64,000 nucleotides of DNA, from the NCBI RefSeq assembly GCF_026153355.1, contig NZ_CP110636.1:1240001-1304000 (forward strand), given 5' to 3'. A program made the position numbers and the translations under genes. Shown here piece after piece: positions 33,294 through 42,041 of the stretch. The DNA is from Streptomyces endophytica (GTDB taxonomy: Bacteria; Actinomycetota; Actinomycetes; Streptomycetales; Streptomycetaceae). Below the pieces are notes generated by a model. The model saw only the letters and a list, made by a program, of their open reading frames with translations. It had not been told where the DNA came from and did not search any database. Position 1 is the stretch's first letter. The number at the start of each line of letters is the position of its first letter.

Positions 33294-33860
33294 ATGAGAC
33301 TCTTCGCCGCCGTCCTGCCGCCCGCCGCCGTGCTCGACGAACTCGCCGCCGAGGTGGCGCTGCTGAAGAAGCTTCCCGCGGCCGAGCGTCTGCGCTGGAG
33401 CGCACGGGACGGCTGGCATTTCACCCTCGCCTTCTACGGCGAGGTCCCCGAGGACACCGTGCCCGAGCTGCGGGAACGGTTGGGCCGGGCGGCCCACCGC
33501 CGGGATCCGTACGAGCTGCGGATCGCCGGCGGTGGCCGTTTCGCGGACCGGGTGGTGTGGGCCGGCGCGGACGGCGACCGTCCCGCCATGCGCAAGCTGG
33601 CCGACTCGGCGGCGGCCGCGGGCCGGCGGGTGGGTCTCGACGTGGACGAGCACCGCCCCTACACCCCGCACCTCACCCTCGCCCGGAACCGCGTCGGGCA
33701 TCTGAAGCTCGCCCCGTACGCGGCCGCCCTGAAGGAATTCAGCGGCCGTTCCTGGACGGTCGGGGCGCTCTCCCTGATGCGCAGCCATCCGCCGGCCCCC
33801 GGTACGGCCGGAGCGCAGTCCCACTACGAAGAGGTCGCGTCCTGGCCGCTGGGCGAGTGA
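33294..33860 (+). CDS. thpR: RNA 2',3'-cyclic phosphodiesterase (2H phosphoesterase)
   Basis: 188 residues: MRLFAAVLPPAAVLDELAAE start, first 2H motif WHFTLAFYGEVPED and second 2H motif YTPHLTLARNR (H-x-T-L twice), which form the catalytic pair. The family opens RNA 2',3'-cyclic phosphates to 2'-phosphomonoesters. ATG 33294. Length and ending (SHYEEVASWPLGE) are typical. Confidence 0.92.
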   Translation: MRLFAAVLPPAAVLDELAAEVALLKKLPAAERLRWSARDGWHFTLAFYGEVPEDTVPELRERLGRAAHRRDPYELRIAGGGRFADRVVWAGADGDRPAMRKLADSAAAAGRRVGLDVDEHRPYTPHLTLARNRVGHLKLAPYAAALKEFSGRSWTVGALSLMRSHPPAPGTAGAQSHYEEVASWPLGE

Positions 33861-33893
33861 GGAGGGCGGACGGTACGGCCCGGTGAAATGTTC

Positions 33894-33928
33894 GGGTCCA
33901 CCCCGGTTACGCTCAGAGGGTGGACCCG
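33894..33928 (+). promoter_or_regulatory. Perfect 11-bp inverted repeat spanning a micro-ORF start
   Basis: CGGGTCCACCC (33894-33904) and GGGTGGACCCG (33918-33928) are exact reverse complements with a 13-base spacer containing TTACGCT. The right half includes the GTG start codon at 33920. In RNA it would bury the start codon; in DNA it could be an operator overlapping a TACGCT -10. Confidence 0.65.
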
Positions 33929-34006
33929 AAGACCCGTAACCGCATCATGTCCGGCCTGCTCGCCGTGCTGCTCATCGTCGTGATCGTGGCGGCAGCGCTG
34001 CGCTGA
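33920..34006 (+). CDS. 28-residue single-pass membrane micro-protein
   Basis: GTG at 33920 encodes MDPKTRNRIMSGLLAVLLIV followed by VIVAAALR and TGA: a basic N-terminus and one membrane helix, like many bacterial small membrane proteins. Codon use is normal. It starts 60 bp after the ThpR stop on the same strand. No ribosome binding site is obvious, so leaderless translation from the TACGCT element is possible. Unknown function. Confidence 0.55.
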   Translation: MDPKTRNRIMSGLLAVLLIVVIVAAALR

Positions 34007-34112
34007 CGCCCACCCGGACGCGACGTGCGCGGCCCGCGGCTCACGTATCAGGACCGACGGATCAGAGCTCGTGGATCGCGTCCGCAGGCACGGCTTGCGA
34101 GCGAACCGGGGT

Positions 34113-35111
34113 TCACCAGGCGAACGCCTCCGGGGACGGTCCGGGGCCGGGGAAGATCTCGTCCAGCGAGGCGAGCAGCTCGTCCGGGAGTTCCAGCTCG
34201 ATGGCGCGCAGCGCGGAGGCGAGCTGTCCTGCGGTGCGCGGGCCGACGATCGGGCCGGTGATACCGGGCCGGGTCAGCAGCCAGGCCAGGGCGACCTCGC
34301 CGGGCTCCAGGCCGTGCTTGTCGAGCAGGTCCTCGTAGGACTGGATCTGCGCGCGGGTCTTCGCGTCGTTGAGCGAGTCGGCCGAGCGGCCGGAGACCGA
34401 CCGGGCGCCGCCGCCCTCGCGCTCCTTGCGGAGTGCGCCGCCCAGCAGCCCGCCGTGCAGCGGGGACCAGGGGATGACGCCCAGGCCGTAGCCCTGCGCG
34501 GCCGGGATGACCTCCATCTCGGCACGCCGCTCGAAGAGGTTGTAGAGGCACTGCTCGCTGACCAGCCCGTACGAACCGCGGCGCGCGGCCGTCTCGTTGG
34601 CGCGGGCGATGTGCCAGCCGGCGTGGTTGGAGGAGCCGGCGTAGAGGATCTTGCCCTGCTGGACGAGGACGTCGATGGCCTGCCAGATCTCGTCCCAGGG
34701 GGTGTCCCGGTCGACGTGGTGGAACTGGTAGAGGTCGATGTAGTCGGTGCCCAGCCGCTTGAGGCTGGCGTCCACCGCGCGCCGGATGTTGACGGCGGAG
34801 AGCTTGTCGTGGTTGGGCCAGGCCGCCTCGCCGTCCGGGGCCATGTTCGCGTAGACCTTGGTGGCCAGCACGGTCTTGTCGCGCCGGCCGCCGCCCTTGG
34901 CGAACCACGAGCCGACGATCTCCTCGGTGCGGCCCTTGTTGTCGCCCCAGCCGTAGACGTTGGCGGTGTCGAAGAAGTTGACGCCCGCGCTGAGCGCCGC
35001 GTCCATGATCGTGTGGCTGTCGGCCTCGTCCGTCTGCGGGCCGAAGTTCATCGTCCCGAGGACGAGTCGGCTGACCTTGAGTCCGGTGCGTCCGAGCTGC
35101 GTGTACTTCAT
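34113..35111 (-). CDS. Aldo/keto reductase
   Basis: 332 residues, TIM-barrel AKR of the YajO/IolS-like group: MKYTQLGRTGLKVSRLVLGTMNFG, the catalytic tetrad in FFDTANVYGWG (Asp, Tyr), VLATKVY (Lys) and LYQFHHVDRDTPWDE (His), then NADPH-binding GLVSEQCLYNLFERRAEMEV and VGPRTAGQLASALRAIEL. Substrate unknown; these reduce small aldehydes and ketones. ATG 35111. A palindrome resembling operators of MerR/NmlR-type aldehyde regulators lies directly upstream, and beyond it is copy 2 of the long inverted-repeat element. Confidence 0.93.
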   Translation of the reverse strand: MKYTQLGRTGLKVSRLVLGTMNFGPQTDEADSHTIMDAALSAGVNFFDTANVYGWGDNKGRTEEIVGSWFAKGGGRRDKTVLATKVYANMAPDGEAAWPNHDKLSAVNIRRAVDASLKRLGTDYIDLYQFHHVDRDTPWDEIWQAIDVLVQQGKILYAGSSNHAGWHIARANETAARRGSYGLVSEQCLYNLFERRAEMEVIPAAQGYGLGVIPWSPLHGGLLGGALRKEREGGGARSVSGRSADSLNDAKTRAQIQSYEDLLDKHGLEPGEVALAWLLTRPGITGPIVGPRTAGQLASALRAIELELPDELLASLDEIFPGPGPSPEAFAW

Positions 35112-35118
35112 GGTCGTT

Positions 35119-35162
35119 CAGCCAACGCCTTTAAGTGCGCTCTAGGCAAGTGCCGTTGGCTG
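35119..35162 (-). promoter_or_regulatory. Nested palindrome upstream of the aldo/keto reductase, MerR-like
   Basis: CCTTTAAGTGCGCTCTAGG at 35128-35146 resembles MerR/NmlR-type operators of aldehyde-response genes (CTT-AAGTGCNCTCTAAG pattern, from memory). It is flanked by an exact 9-bp inverted repeat, CAGCCAACG (35119-35127) and CGTTGGCTG (35154-35162). Confidence 0.4.
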
Positions 35163-35165
35163 TTG

Positions 35166-35710
35166 GCCCCACGTACCCGTCTCTCCCGCCGCGGGGCGCT
35201 GCGCTTTGCGGTGCCTCCCACGTACTTGGCCGTCCCGCCGTGGTGGTTTCTCGCCGTTGCGCTTTGCGGCGCCCCGCACGTACCTGTCTGCGGCGCCGCG
35301 GGGCTCGCTCGCCGTTGCGCCTGCGGCGGGCTAGGTGGTTGTCGGGTGCGGTGACGGACCTCCGGGGCCGGTCGTGTGGACTGCTGACGCTTTACGTCCA
35401 CACAACCGGCCCCTCCGGCCCGTCCCCTCCCGTTGGGGAGGAAGTTAAGGCCGGTGGGGGTGCACGTAATGCCCACGTGACCGCAGGCAACAGACCAGAT
35501 CCGCCCCCAACCAGCTCTTACCTCCCACTCACGGGAGGGGCTGGACCGGAGGACGAAGTCTGGAGGGCCGGCACCGCACCCAAAACACCACGCCCGCCGC
35601 CAGGCGCAACGGCGAACAACACCCGCGGCGGGAGAGACGGGTACGTGGGAGGCGCCGCCAAGCGCAACGGCGAGCAAGCCCCGCGGCGGGACAGCCAGGT
35701 ACGTGGGAAG
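35166..35710. repeat. Long inverted-repeat intergenic element, copy 2
   Basis: Same architecture as 11600-12094: ends CCCCACGTACCC (35167) and GGTACGTGGG (35698-35707) point inward; arms built of the 58-bp unit, three units on the left and two on the right; a central hairpin 35364-35381 with 35396-35413 whose 14-base loop TGCTGACGCTTTAC is identical to copy 1; and a second stem ending in CACGGGAGGGGCTGGACC at about 35531. The stem shows one C-A mismatch not compensated on the other side. It fills the gap between the SGNH hydrolase 3' end and the AKR promoter. No gene is supported inside. Confidence 0.85.
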
Positions 35711-35733
35711 CCAGCCAAGCGCAGCGGACAGGC

Positions 35734-36423
35734 TCAGACCAGGGGGGCCTGGTACGCCCGCCCGACCCCCCACCCCTGGTGCATCGCGTCGGCGAAGGAG
35801 GACGCGAGGAGGTGTTCGCCCCGCTCGGAGGGGTGGGTGCCGTCGTAGGTGGCCAGGTCGATGTGCCAGCCCGGCGGTTCGGAGGCCAGCAGCAGCGGCG
35901 AGGTGGGGGTGGACAGGTCGGCGACGGCCTTGGCCAGGAGCTCGTTGAAGTGTGCGCACTCCGCGCCGAACGCCGGGTCCGCCGCCGCCCGCACGTTGGG
36001 AATGACCGGCATCAGCACCGCCCGTAGGTGCGGCGCCGCGGCCCGGGCGCCGGCCACGAACTCGCGGACGTTCTCCGCGGTCTGGGCGGCGTTCGTGTAG
36101 AAGCCGAGGTCTATCAGGCCGAGCGAGACCAGCAGGGTGTCGGCGCGGTGGTGGCGGACCGTCTCGCCGATCATCGGTGCCATGTGCAGCCAGCCCTCGC
36201 CCCATCCGGCGAGGTGTCCGCGGGCGGACTCGGGGAAGTCCGGGTCGCGGTAGGCGTGCGAGGTGGCGGCGTCCTCGGCGGGGTCGTGGAGCGTCCGGCG
36301 CGGCCCGACGATCCGGTACGGGCCGCCGAAGCAGGCGTTCAGGTGCTGCCACATCCGGTATCGCCAGGTGTAATCGCCGGCGCTCCCGATCGTCATCGAG
36401 TCGCCGACGAACATGATCCTCAT
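35734..36423 (-). CDS. SGNH/GDSL hydrolase
   Basis: 229 residues from ATG 36423. Block I MRIMFVGDSMTIGSAGD gives the catalytic Ser; the C-terminal block V YDGTHPSERGEHLLA gives Asp-x-x-His. Block III, normally G-x-N-D, reads VSLGLIDLGFY, so the oxyanion Asn is not where expected. No signal peptide, so cytoplasmic. Similar proteins are esterases or sugar deacetylases. An upstream in-frame start (36474) has no ribosome binding site. Confidence 0.82.
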   Translation of the reverse strand: MRIMFVGDSMTIGSAGDYTWRYRMWQHLNACFGGPYRIVGPRRTLHDPAEDAATSHAYRDPDFPESARGHLAGWGEGWLHMAPMIGETVRHHRADTLLVSLGLIDLGFYTNAAQTAENVREFVAGARAAAPHLRAVLMPVIPNVRAAADPAFGAECAHFNELLAKAVADLSTPTSPLLLASEPPGWHIDLATYDGTHPSERGEHLLASSFADAMHQGWGVGRAYQAPLV

Positions 36424-36545
36424 CCGGCCATGATGTCCGAGAACCCCTACTGCCGGGTACGTGACGCTGGCCACGCCGGGTGCGCCCGGTCTGCCGCCGG
36501 CCTCCCGGGGCCCGCGCCCGGCCCCGCGGATGGCAGTCTGTGCCC

Positions 36546-37559
36546 ATGCGTTCGCTTCTGTGCGCGGCCGGTGCCGCGGGGGCCTTGTGGGTGGGGGCGG
36601 TGGCGGTGGTGCCGGCCGCCGCCGATGAGCCGGACGGCTTCACGATCGGCGATCCGCGGATCACCGAGTCCAGCGGCCTGGCCGCCAGCCGCGCGCACCC
36701 CGGCATCTACTGGACCCACAACGACAGCGACGACGGCCCGTACGTCTACGCCGTGGACGGCAGGACGGGCCGCACCGTCGCCCGGATCACCCTGCGCGGC
36801 ATCGGGGCGCCGCGGGACGTGGAGGCGATCTCGCTCGGCCCGGACGGCGACCTCTACCTCGGCGACATCGGCGACAACCTCGGCGGCACCTGGGACCACG
36901 TCTGGATCTACCGCTTCCCCGAACCGAAGCGGCTGCGCGACGCCACGGTGACGGCGACCCAGTACACCGTGAAGTACGCGGACGGCCCGCGGGACGCCGA
37001 GGCGCTGATGGTGCATCCCCGGACCGGCCGGGTCTACATCGCCAGCAAGAAGCAGGACGGCGGCGGCGCGCTCTACGAGGGGCCGCGGCATCTCACCTCG
37101 TCCGGGGTCAACACGTTCCGCAAGGTCGCGCCGGCCGACCTGTGGGTGACGGACGGGGCGTTCTCGCCCGACGGCACCCGGCTGGTGCTGCGCGGTTACT
37201 TCGGCGCGCGGATCTTCCGCTGGGAGAACGGCCGTCCCGAGGACCTCGGCAGCGTGGGCGTGCCGATGCAGCAGCAGGGCGAGTCGGTCACCTTCACCCC
37301 CGACGGCCGGACGCTGATGTACGGCTCGGAGGGCCGGGACAGCGAGGTCACTCCGGTGGGCCTGAGCAGCGGCCAGCTGCCGGACTCGGCCCGGGCGGGT
37401 GGCGGGGAGGACGGCGGGAAGGGGTCCGACTCCGCGTCGGGCAGGGGGAGTTCGGGCGGCAAGGACCTCAACCCCAGCTACGCCAAGGGCGCGCTGGTGC
37501 TCGCGGTGGCGACGGCTCTGGTCGTGGTGGTGCGCAGGTTGCTGCGGCGGCGCTCGTAG
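36546..37559 (+). CDS. Secreted beta-propeller-like protein with C-terminal membrane anchor
   Basis: 337 residues: signal peptide (MRSLLCAAGAAGALWVGAVA, cleavage near AAADEP), then repeated blades with Asp-rich turns (WTHNDSDDGPYVYAVDGRTG, ISLGPDGDLYLGDIGDN, GAFSPDGTRLVLRGYFGAR, VTFTPDGRTLMYGSEG), a Gly/Ser linker, a membrane helix YAKGALVLAVATALVVVV and RRLLRRRS. Topology is that of a surface-anchored propeller; ligand or activity is unknown. Similar Streptomyces proteins are annotated only as secreted proteins. ATG 36546. Confidence 0.82.
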   Translation: MRSLLCAAGAAGALWVGAVAVVPAAADEPDGFTIGDPRITESSGLAASRAHPGIYWTHNDSDDGPYVYAVDGRTGRTVARITLRGIGAPRDVEAISLGPDGDLYLGDIGDNLGGTWDHVWIYRFPEPKRLRDATVTATQYTVKYADGPRDAEALMVHPRTGRVYIASKKQDGGGALYEGPRHLTSSGVNTFRKVAPADLWVTDGAFSPDGTRLVLRGYFGARIFRWENGRPEDLGSVGVPMQQQGESVTFTPDGRTLMYGSEGRDSEVTPVGLSSGQLPDSARAGGGEDGGKGSDSASGRGSSGGKDLNPSYAKGALVLAVATALVVVVRRLLRRRS

Positions 37560-37614
37560 CGGGGGCGCGCCCGGGAGCGGCGTCCTGGGAGGGGCGTGCC
37601 CAGGAAGGGCGTGC

Positions 37615-38025
37615 CTAGGAGGGGCCGTCCGGTGCCGGCCGCAGTTCGTAGTGCAGGGTCCGTTCCCGCTTCAGCCGGTGCAGCAGGGGCACCAACAGGC
37701 CGTGGATGAGCGGGTACTTCCGGGTCAGGGAGCGTTCGGCCCGGCGGTATGCGCGGGTCTGCGGGTCCAGCAGTCGTACCCGGGCGTTGACGGTGGGGCC
37801 GGTGGGGCGGCCGCGCCAGGTGCAGGCGCAGATCTCCACGTCCGGGAAGTTCCGCATCCGCTTGGCCTTGCCGGCGCTGCCGTAGGTGCGGAAGTAGGCG
37901 TGGTCCCCGTCGACGGCGAGGTTGACCGGGGTGCCGACGCCGGTGCCGTCCCGCTTGTACGTGGTCAGCAGGACCGCCCCTTGCCGCTCGAAGGGGGCGA
38001 GGTCGGGGCTCGGGGGAGTCGTCAT
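37615..38025 (-). CDS. PPOX-class (FMN/F420) oxidoreductase-like protein
   Basis: 136 residues: FERQGAVLLTTYKRDGTGVGTPVNLAVDGDHAYFRT and AKRMRNFPDVEICACTWRGRPTG are the split-barrel flavin-binding core of the PPOX/F420-dependent group. The C-terminus is Arg-rich (LTRKYPLIHGLLVPLLHRLK). ATG 38025; the frame is open to 38163 without need. Substrate unknown. Convergent with the propeller gene, separated by 55 bp. Confidence 0.82.
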   Translation of the reverse strand: MTTPPSPDLAPFERQGAVLLTTYKRDGTGVGTPVNLAVDGDHAYFRTYGSAGKAKRMRNFPDVEICACTWRGRPTGPTVNARVRLLDPQTRAYRRAERSLTRKYPLIHGLLVPLLHRLKRERTLHYELRPAPDGPS

Positions 38026-38223
38026 GCCCCCATACAGGCATATCCGGGCGGTTTCGTCACTCTGCGATGCCTCCGTACGGGTGGCGCTCCGGGGGCCCGT
38101 TCGGGTGGTCGTGCGGTCCGGCACCGGGCGGGCGCCGGACAGGCGCGTGACAGGCGCGGACATACCACCGGCCCCGGCGGTCGCCCGCGGGGCCGGTGGT
38201 GACGTGTGGTGCGGAACCCGCCG

Positions 38224-39351
<1,128 letters not shown>

Positions 39352-39468
39352 CTAATCCGTCACCGTGCGCGGTCCGGCGGCACGTCCAGACGGTGAGATG
39401 GCGGCGCGTCGTCCGTGGACAGGGCGCGGGGCGGCGGGGCGGGGCGGTGCTACGGCGACAGCAGGGGG

Positions 39469-40518
39469 CTACGGGTCGGTGGCGTACAGCGCGGTGATGC
39501 CGGCCGCGGCCTCGGCCAGCACGCGGCGGGCCTCGGGCGGGGCGAGCACCTCCAGCGCGTCGCCGAACTGCAGCAGCTGCCGCACGGCGCGCAGCACGGG
39601 GAAGGCCAGCTCGATGACGGCCCACTGCTCGTCGTGGTCCCCGGCCTCCCGGGCACCGACACCGTCCGCCTCGCCGCCCCCGATCCCGTTCCCGTGCCCG
39701 GGCCCGGGCCCGTCCCGGTCACCCGTACGGGGCGGGCCGGTCAGGGCGCCGCCCAGGATCCGTACCGCGAGGTCCAGCCGGTCGCGGCGGATCCGGGCGG
39801 TCACCCGGACGTCGGTGGGCCGGTCCTCCACCTGGCGGCGCAGCTGCTGCCAGACCTCGGACAGCTCCACGCCCGGCCGGCGCCGCACCGGGGCGTCGGT
39901 GACGACCGCGGACGCGACCCGGTCGGCCCGGAACAGCTGTGGCCTGCCGCGCCGGTCCGCGACGAGGTACCAGGTGCCGGCCTTCGCCACCAGCCCGTAG
40001 GGGTCGACGGTGTACGTGCGCAGCCGGGTCTCGCCGCTGTGGCGGTAGCGGATCCGCAGCCGCAGGTCGGTGAAGACGGCAGTCTGCAGCGCGTCCAGGT
40101 CGGCCGCCGGGCGGGGGCCGCCGAGCCAGCGGTCCGGGTCGACGAGGATGCGGCGGCCGGTCAGTTCCGCGGCCGGCCGGTGCGGGGCGGGCAGCGCCGC
40201 CATCACCTTGCGCAGCGCCGAACCGAGCGCGTCGTCCAGCCCGAGGGCGGTGTGGGCGCCCTGCGCGGCGAGGACGAACAGGGCGCGGGCCTCGTCGGTG
40301 GTCATGCCCGTGACGTCGGTGCGGAAGCCGGGCAGCAGGGCGATGCCGCCGTGCCGGCCGCGCTCGGCGTAGACCGGCACGCCGGCCGCGGACAGTGCCT
40401 CGACGTCGCGGTAGACGGTGCGGGGGGAGACCTCCAGCCGCTCGGCGAGTTCCCTGGCCGGGACCTGGCCGCGGGTCTGGAGCAGCAGCAGGATCGACAG
40501 CAGGCGGTCCGATTTCAC
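39469..40518 (-). CDS. HTH/WYL-domain transcriptional regulator (YafY type)
   Basis: 349 residues: DeoR-like helix-turn-helix MKSDRLLSILLLLQTRGQVP ARELAERLEVSPRTVYRDVEAL, then GGIALLPGF, then a WYL domain (DPYGLVAKAGTWYLVADRRG) and a WCX C-terminal domain. A Gly/Asp-rich insertion (GPGPGHGNGIGGG, about 275-300) breaks the C-terminal domain. WYL regulators in Streptomyces typically control one divergent enzyme gene; here that is the flavin oxidase, across a 54-bp shared region with a TGAC-N7-GTCA site. Confidence 0.92.
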   Translation of the reverse strand: MKSDRLLSILLLLQTRGQVPARELAERLEVSPRTVYRDVEALSAAGVPVYAERGRHGGIALLPGFRTDVTGMTTDEARALFVLAAQGAHTALGLDDALGSALRKVMAALPAPHRPAAELTGRRILVDPDRWLGGPRPAADLDALQTAVFTDLRLRIRYRHSGETRLRTYTVDPYGLVAKAGTWYLVADRRGRPQLFRADRVASAVVTDAPVRRRPGVELSEVWQQLRRQVEDRPTDVRVTARIRRDRLDLAVRILGGALTGPPRTGDRDGPGPGHGNGIGGGEADGVGAREAGDHDEQWAVIELAFPVLRAVRQLLQFGDALEVLAPPEARRVLAEAAAGITALYATDP

Positions 40519-40533
40519 ACCCCGATTTATATA

Positions 40534-40548
40534 TGACGGTGGGTGTCA
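40534..40548. promoter_or_regulatory. TGAC-N7-GTCA operator between WYL regulator and oxidase
   Basis: The 54-bp divergent gap is AT-rich and carries TGACGGTGGGTGTCA, an inverted repeat with TGAC/GTCA arms, overlapping TTGACA (minus strand, 40550-40545) and TATATA. This is the expected position for autoregulation plus control of the oxidase. Confidence 0.5.
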
Positions 40549-40572
40549 ACTTATCCCGCGAGAGTACGGGGC

Positions 40573-42014
40573 ATGGAGATCAACGACCTCGCCCCGCAGC
40601 CCGCCGCACCGGCCCCGACCGCGCTCGACACCGCCGCCCTCGCCCGGGCCGTCCGCGGCCCCGTCCTGTTCCCCGGCGACGACGGGTACGACGCCGAGCG
40701 CACCGGCTTCCAGCTGGCGCACCCGCACCGGCCGGCCGTCATCGTCGGGGCGGCGGGCGTCGACGACGTGGTCGCCGCGGTGCGGTTCGCCGGCGCGCAC
40801 GGCCTGCCGGTCGCCGTCCAGGCCACCGGGCACGGCCTGGCCGCCGGCACCGACGGCGGCCTGCTGATCACCACGAAGCGGATGGCCGGGGTCACGGTCG
40901 ATCCGGTGGCCCGCACCGCGCGGGTGGCGGCCGGCGCGGTCTGGGGCCAGGTCGTCGAGGCGGCCGCCCCGCACGGACTCGCGCCGCTCAACGGCTCGTC
41001 CCCGGGCGTCGGCGTCATCTCGTACACCCTCGGGGCGGGGTGGGTGTCCTGGCCCGCACCTACGGCTACGCCGCCGACCACGTCCGCGCCGTGGACCTGG
41101 TCACCGCCGACGGCCGGCTGCGCCACGTCACCGCCGAGCGGGACCCCGAGCTGTTCGGGGCACTGCTCGGCGGCGGCCACGGCCTCGGCGTGGTCACCGC
41201 GATGGAGTTCGCGCTGATGCCGGTGGCCCGGCTCTACGGCGGCCAGCTGGTGTTCGGCGCCGAGCACGTCGACGACGTACTGGCCGCGTATCTGCGCTGG
41301 ACGGAGACCGTGCCCGACGAACTGACCTCGTCCGTCGCCCTGATCGCCTACCCCGACCTGCCGCAGCTGCCCGAGCAACTGCGCGGCCGGTATCTGGCGC
41401 ATGTGCGCATCGCCTACACGGGCGGCGCGGAGCGGGGCGAGCAACTGGTGGCGCCGCTGCGGGCGGTGGGCCCGCGGGTCGGCGACGACCTGCGCGAGAT
41501 GCCGTACGCCGAGTCGCACACCATCCACCGCGACCCCAGCGACCCGCACGCCTACGACGGGGACAACGCGCTGCTCAGCGATCTGGACGCGGCGGCGCTG
41601 CGCCGGGTGGCACGGCTCACCGGGCCGGCCGCGCCGACCATGTGCGTGGTGCAGCTCAATCACCTCGGCGGTGCGCTGGCCGCCCCGGCCGGCTCCGGCA
41701 CCGTCGGTCACCGCGCCGCCCGTTACGCGCTGCGCCTCCTCTCGCCGCTCCAGGGCGACGACCTGGGGACCGTACGGGCGCTGCACGCCGAGGCGCTGGC
41801 CGCCGTCGAGCCCTGGCGGCTCGGCCGGAGCGTGAACTTCCTCTTCGGCCGCCACGGGGAGCGGCCGGACGCCGCGGAGGTCGCCCGCAGTGTCCACGAC
41901 GCCGCCGCGCGGCGCCGGCTCGCCGCCCTCTCGTCCCGTCTCGATCCGCAGCGCCTCTTCCGCTTCCACCCGGCCACGGCCGCCACACCGGACGGCCCGC
42001 GGGCCGTCGCATGA
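40573..42014 (+). CDS. FAD-binding (PCMH/BBE-type) oxidoreductase, one frame break
   Basis: N-terminal FAD_binding_4 domain: RPAVIVGAAGVDDVVAAVRFA, VAVQATGHGLAAGTDGGLLI, LNGSSPGVGVISYTLG; near 41034 one G is missing (expected GGGVGVLARTYGYAADHVRA), and the rest continues in the next frame: LLGGGHGLGVVTAMEFAL, then a substrate domain and the C-terminal LDPQRLFRFHP of berberine-bridge-like enzymes. About 480 residues. The His of QATGHGLAAG may be the flavin-linking His of the family; a second Cys link is not evident. ATG 40573 is divergent from the WYL regulator. Substrate unknown. Confidence 0.85.
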
Positions 42015-42041
42015 CCCCGCCCCAGTGGGCAGGCTGGAGAC

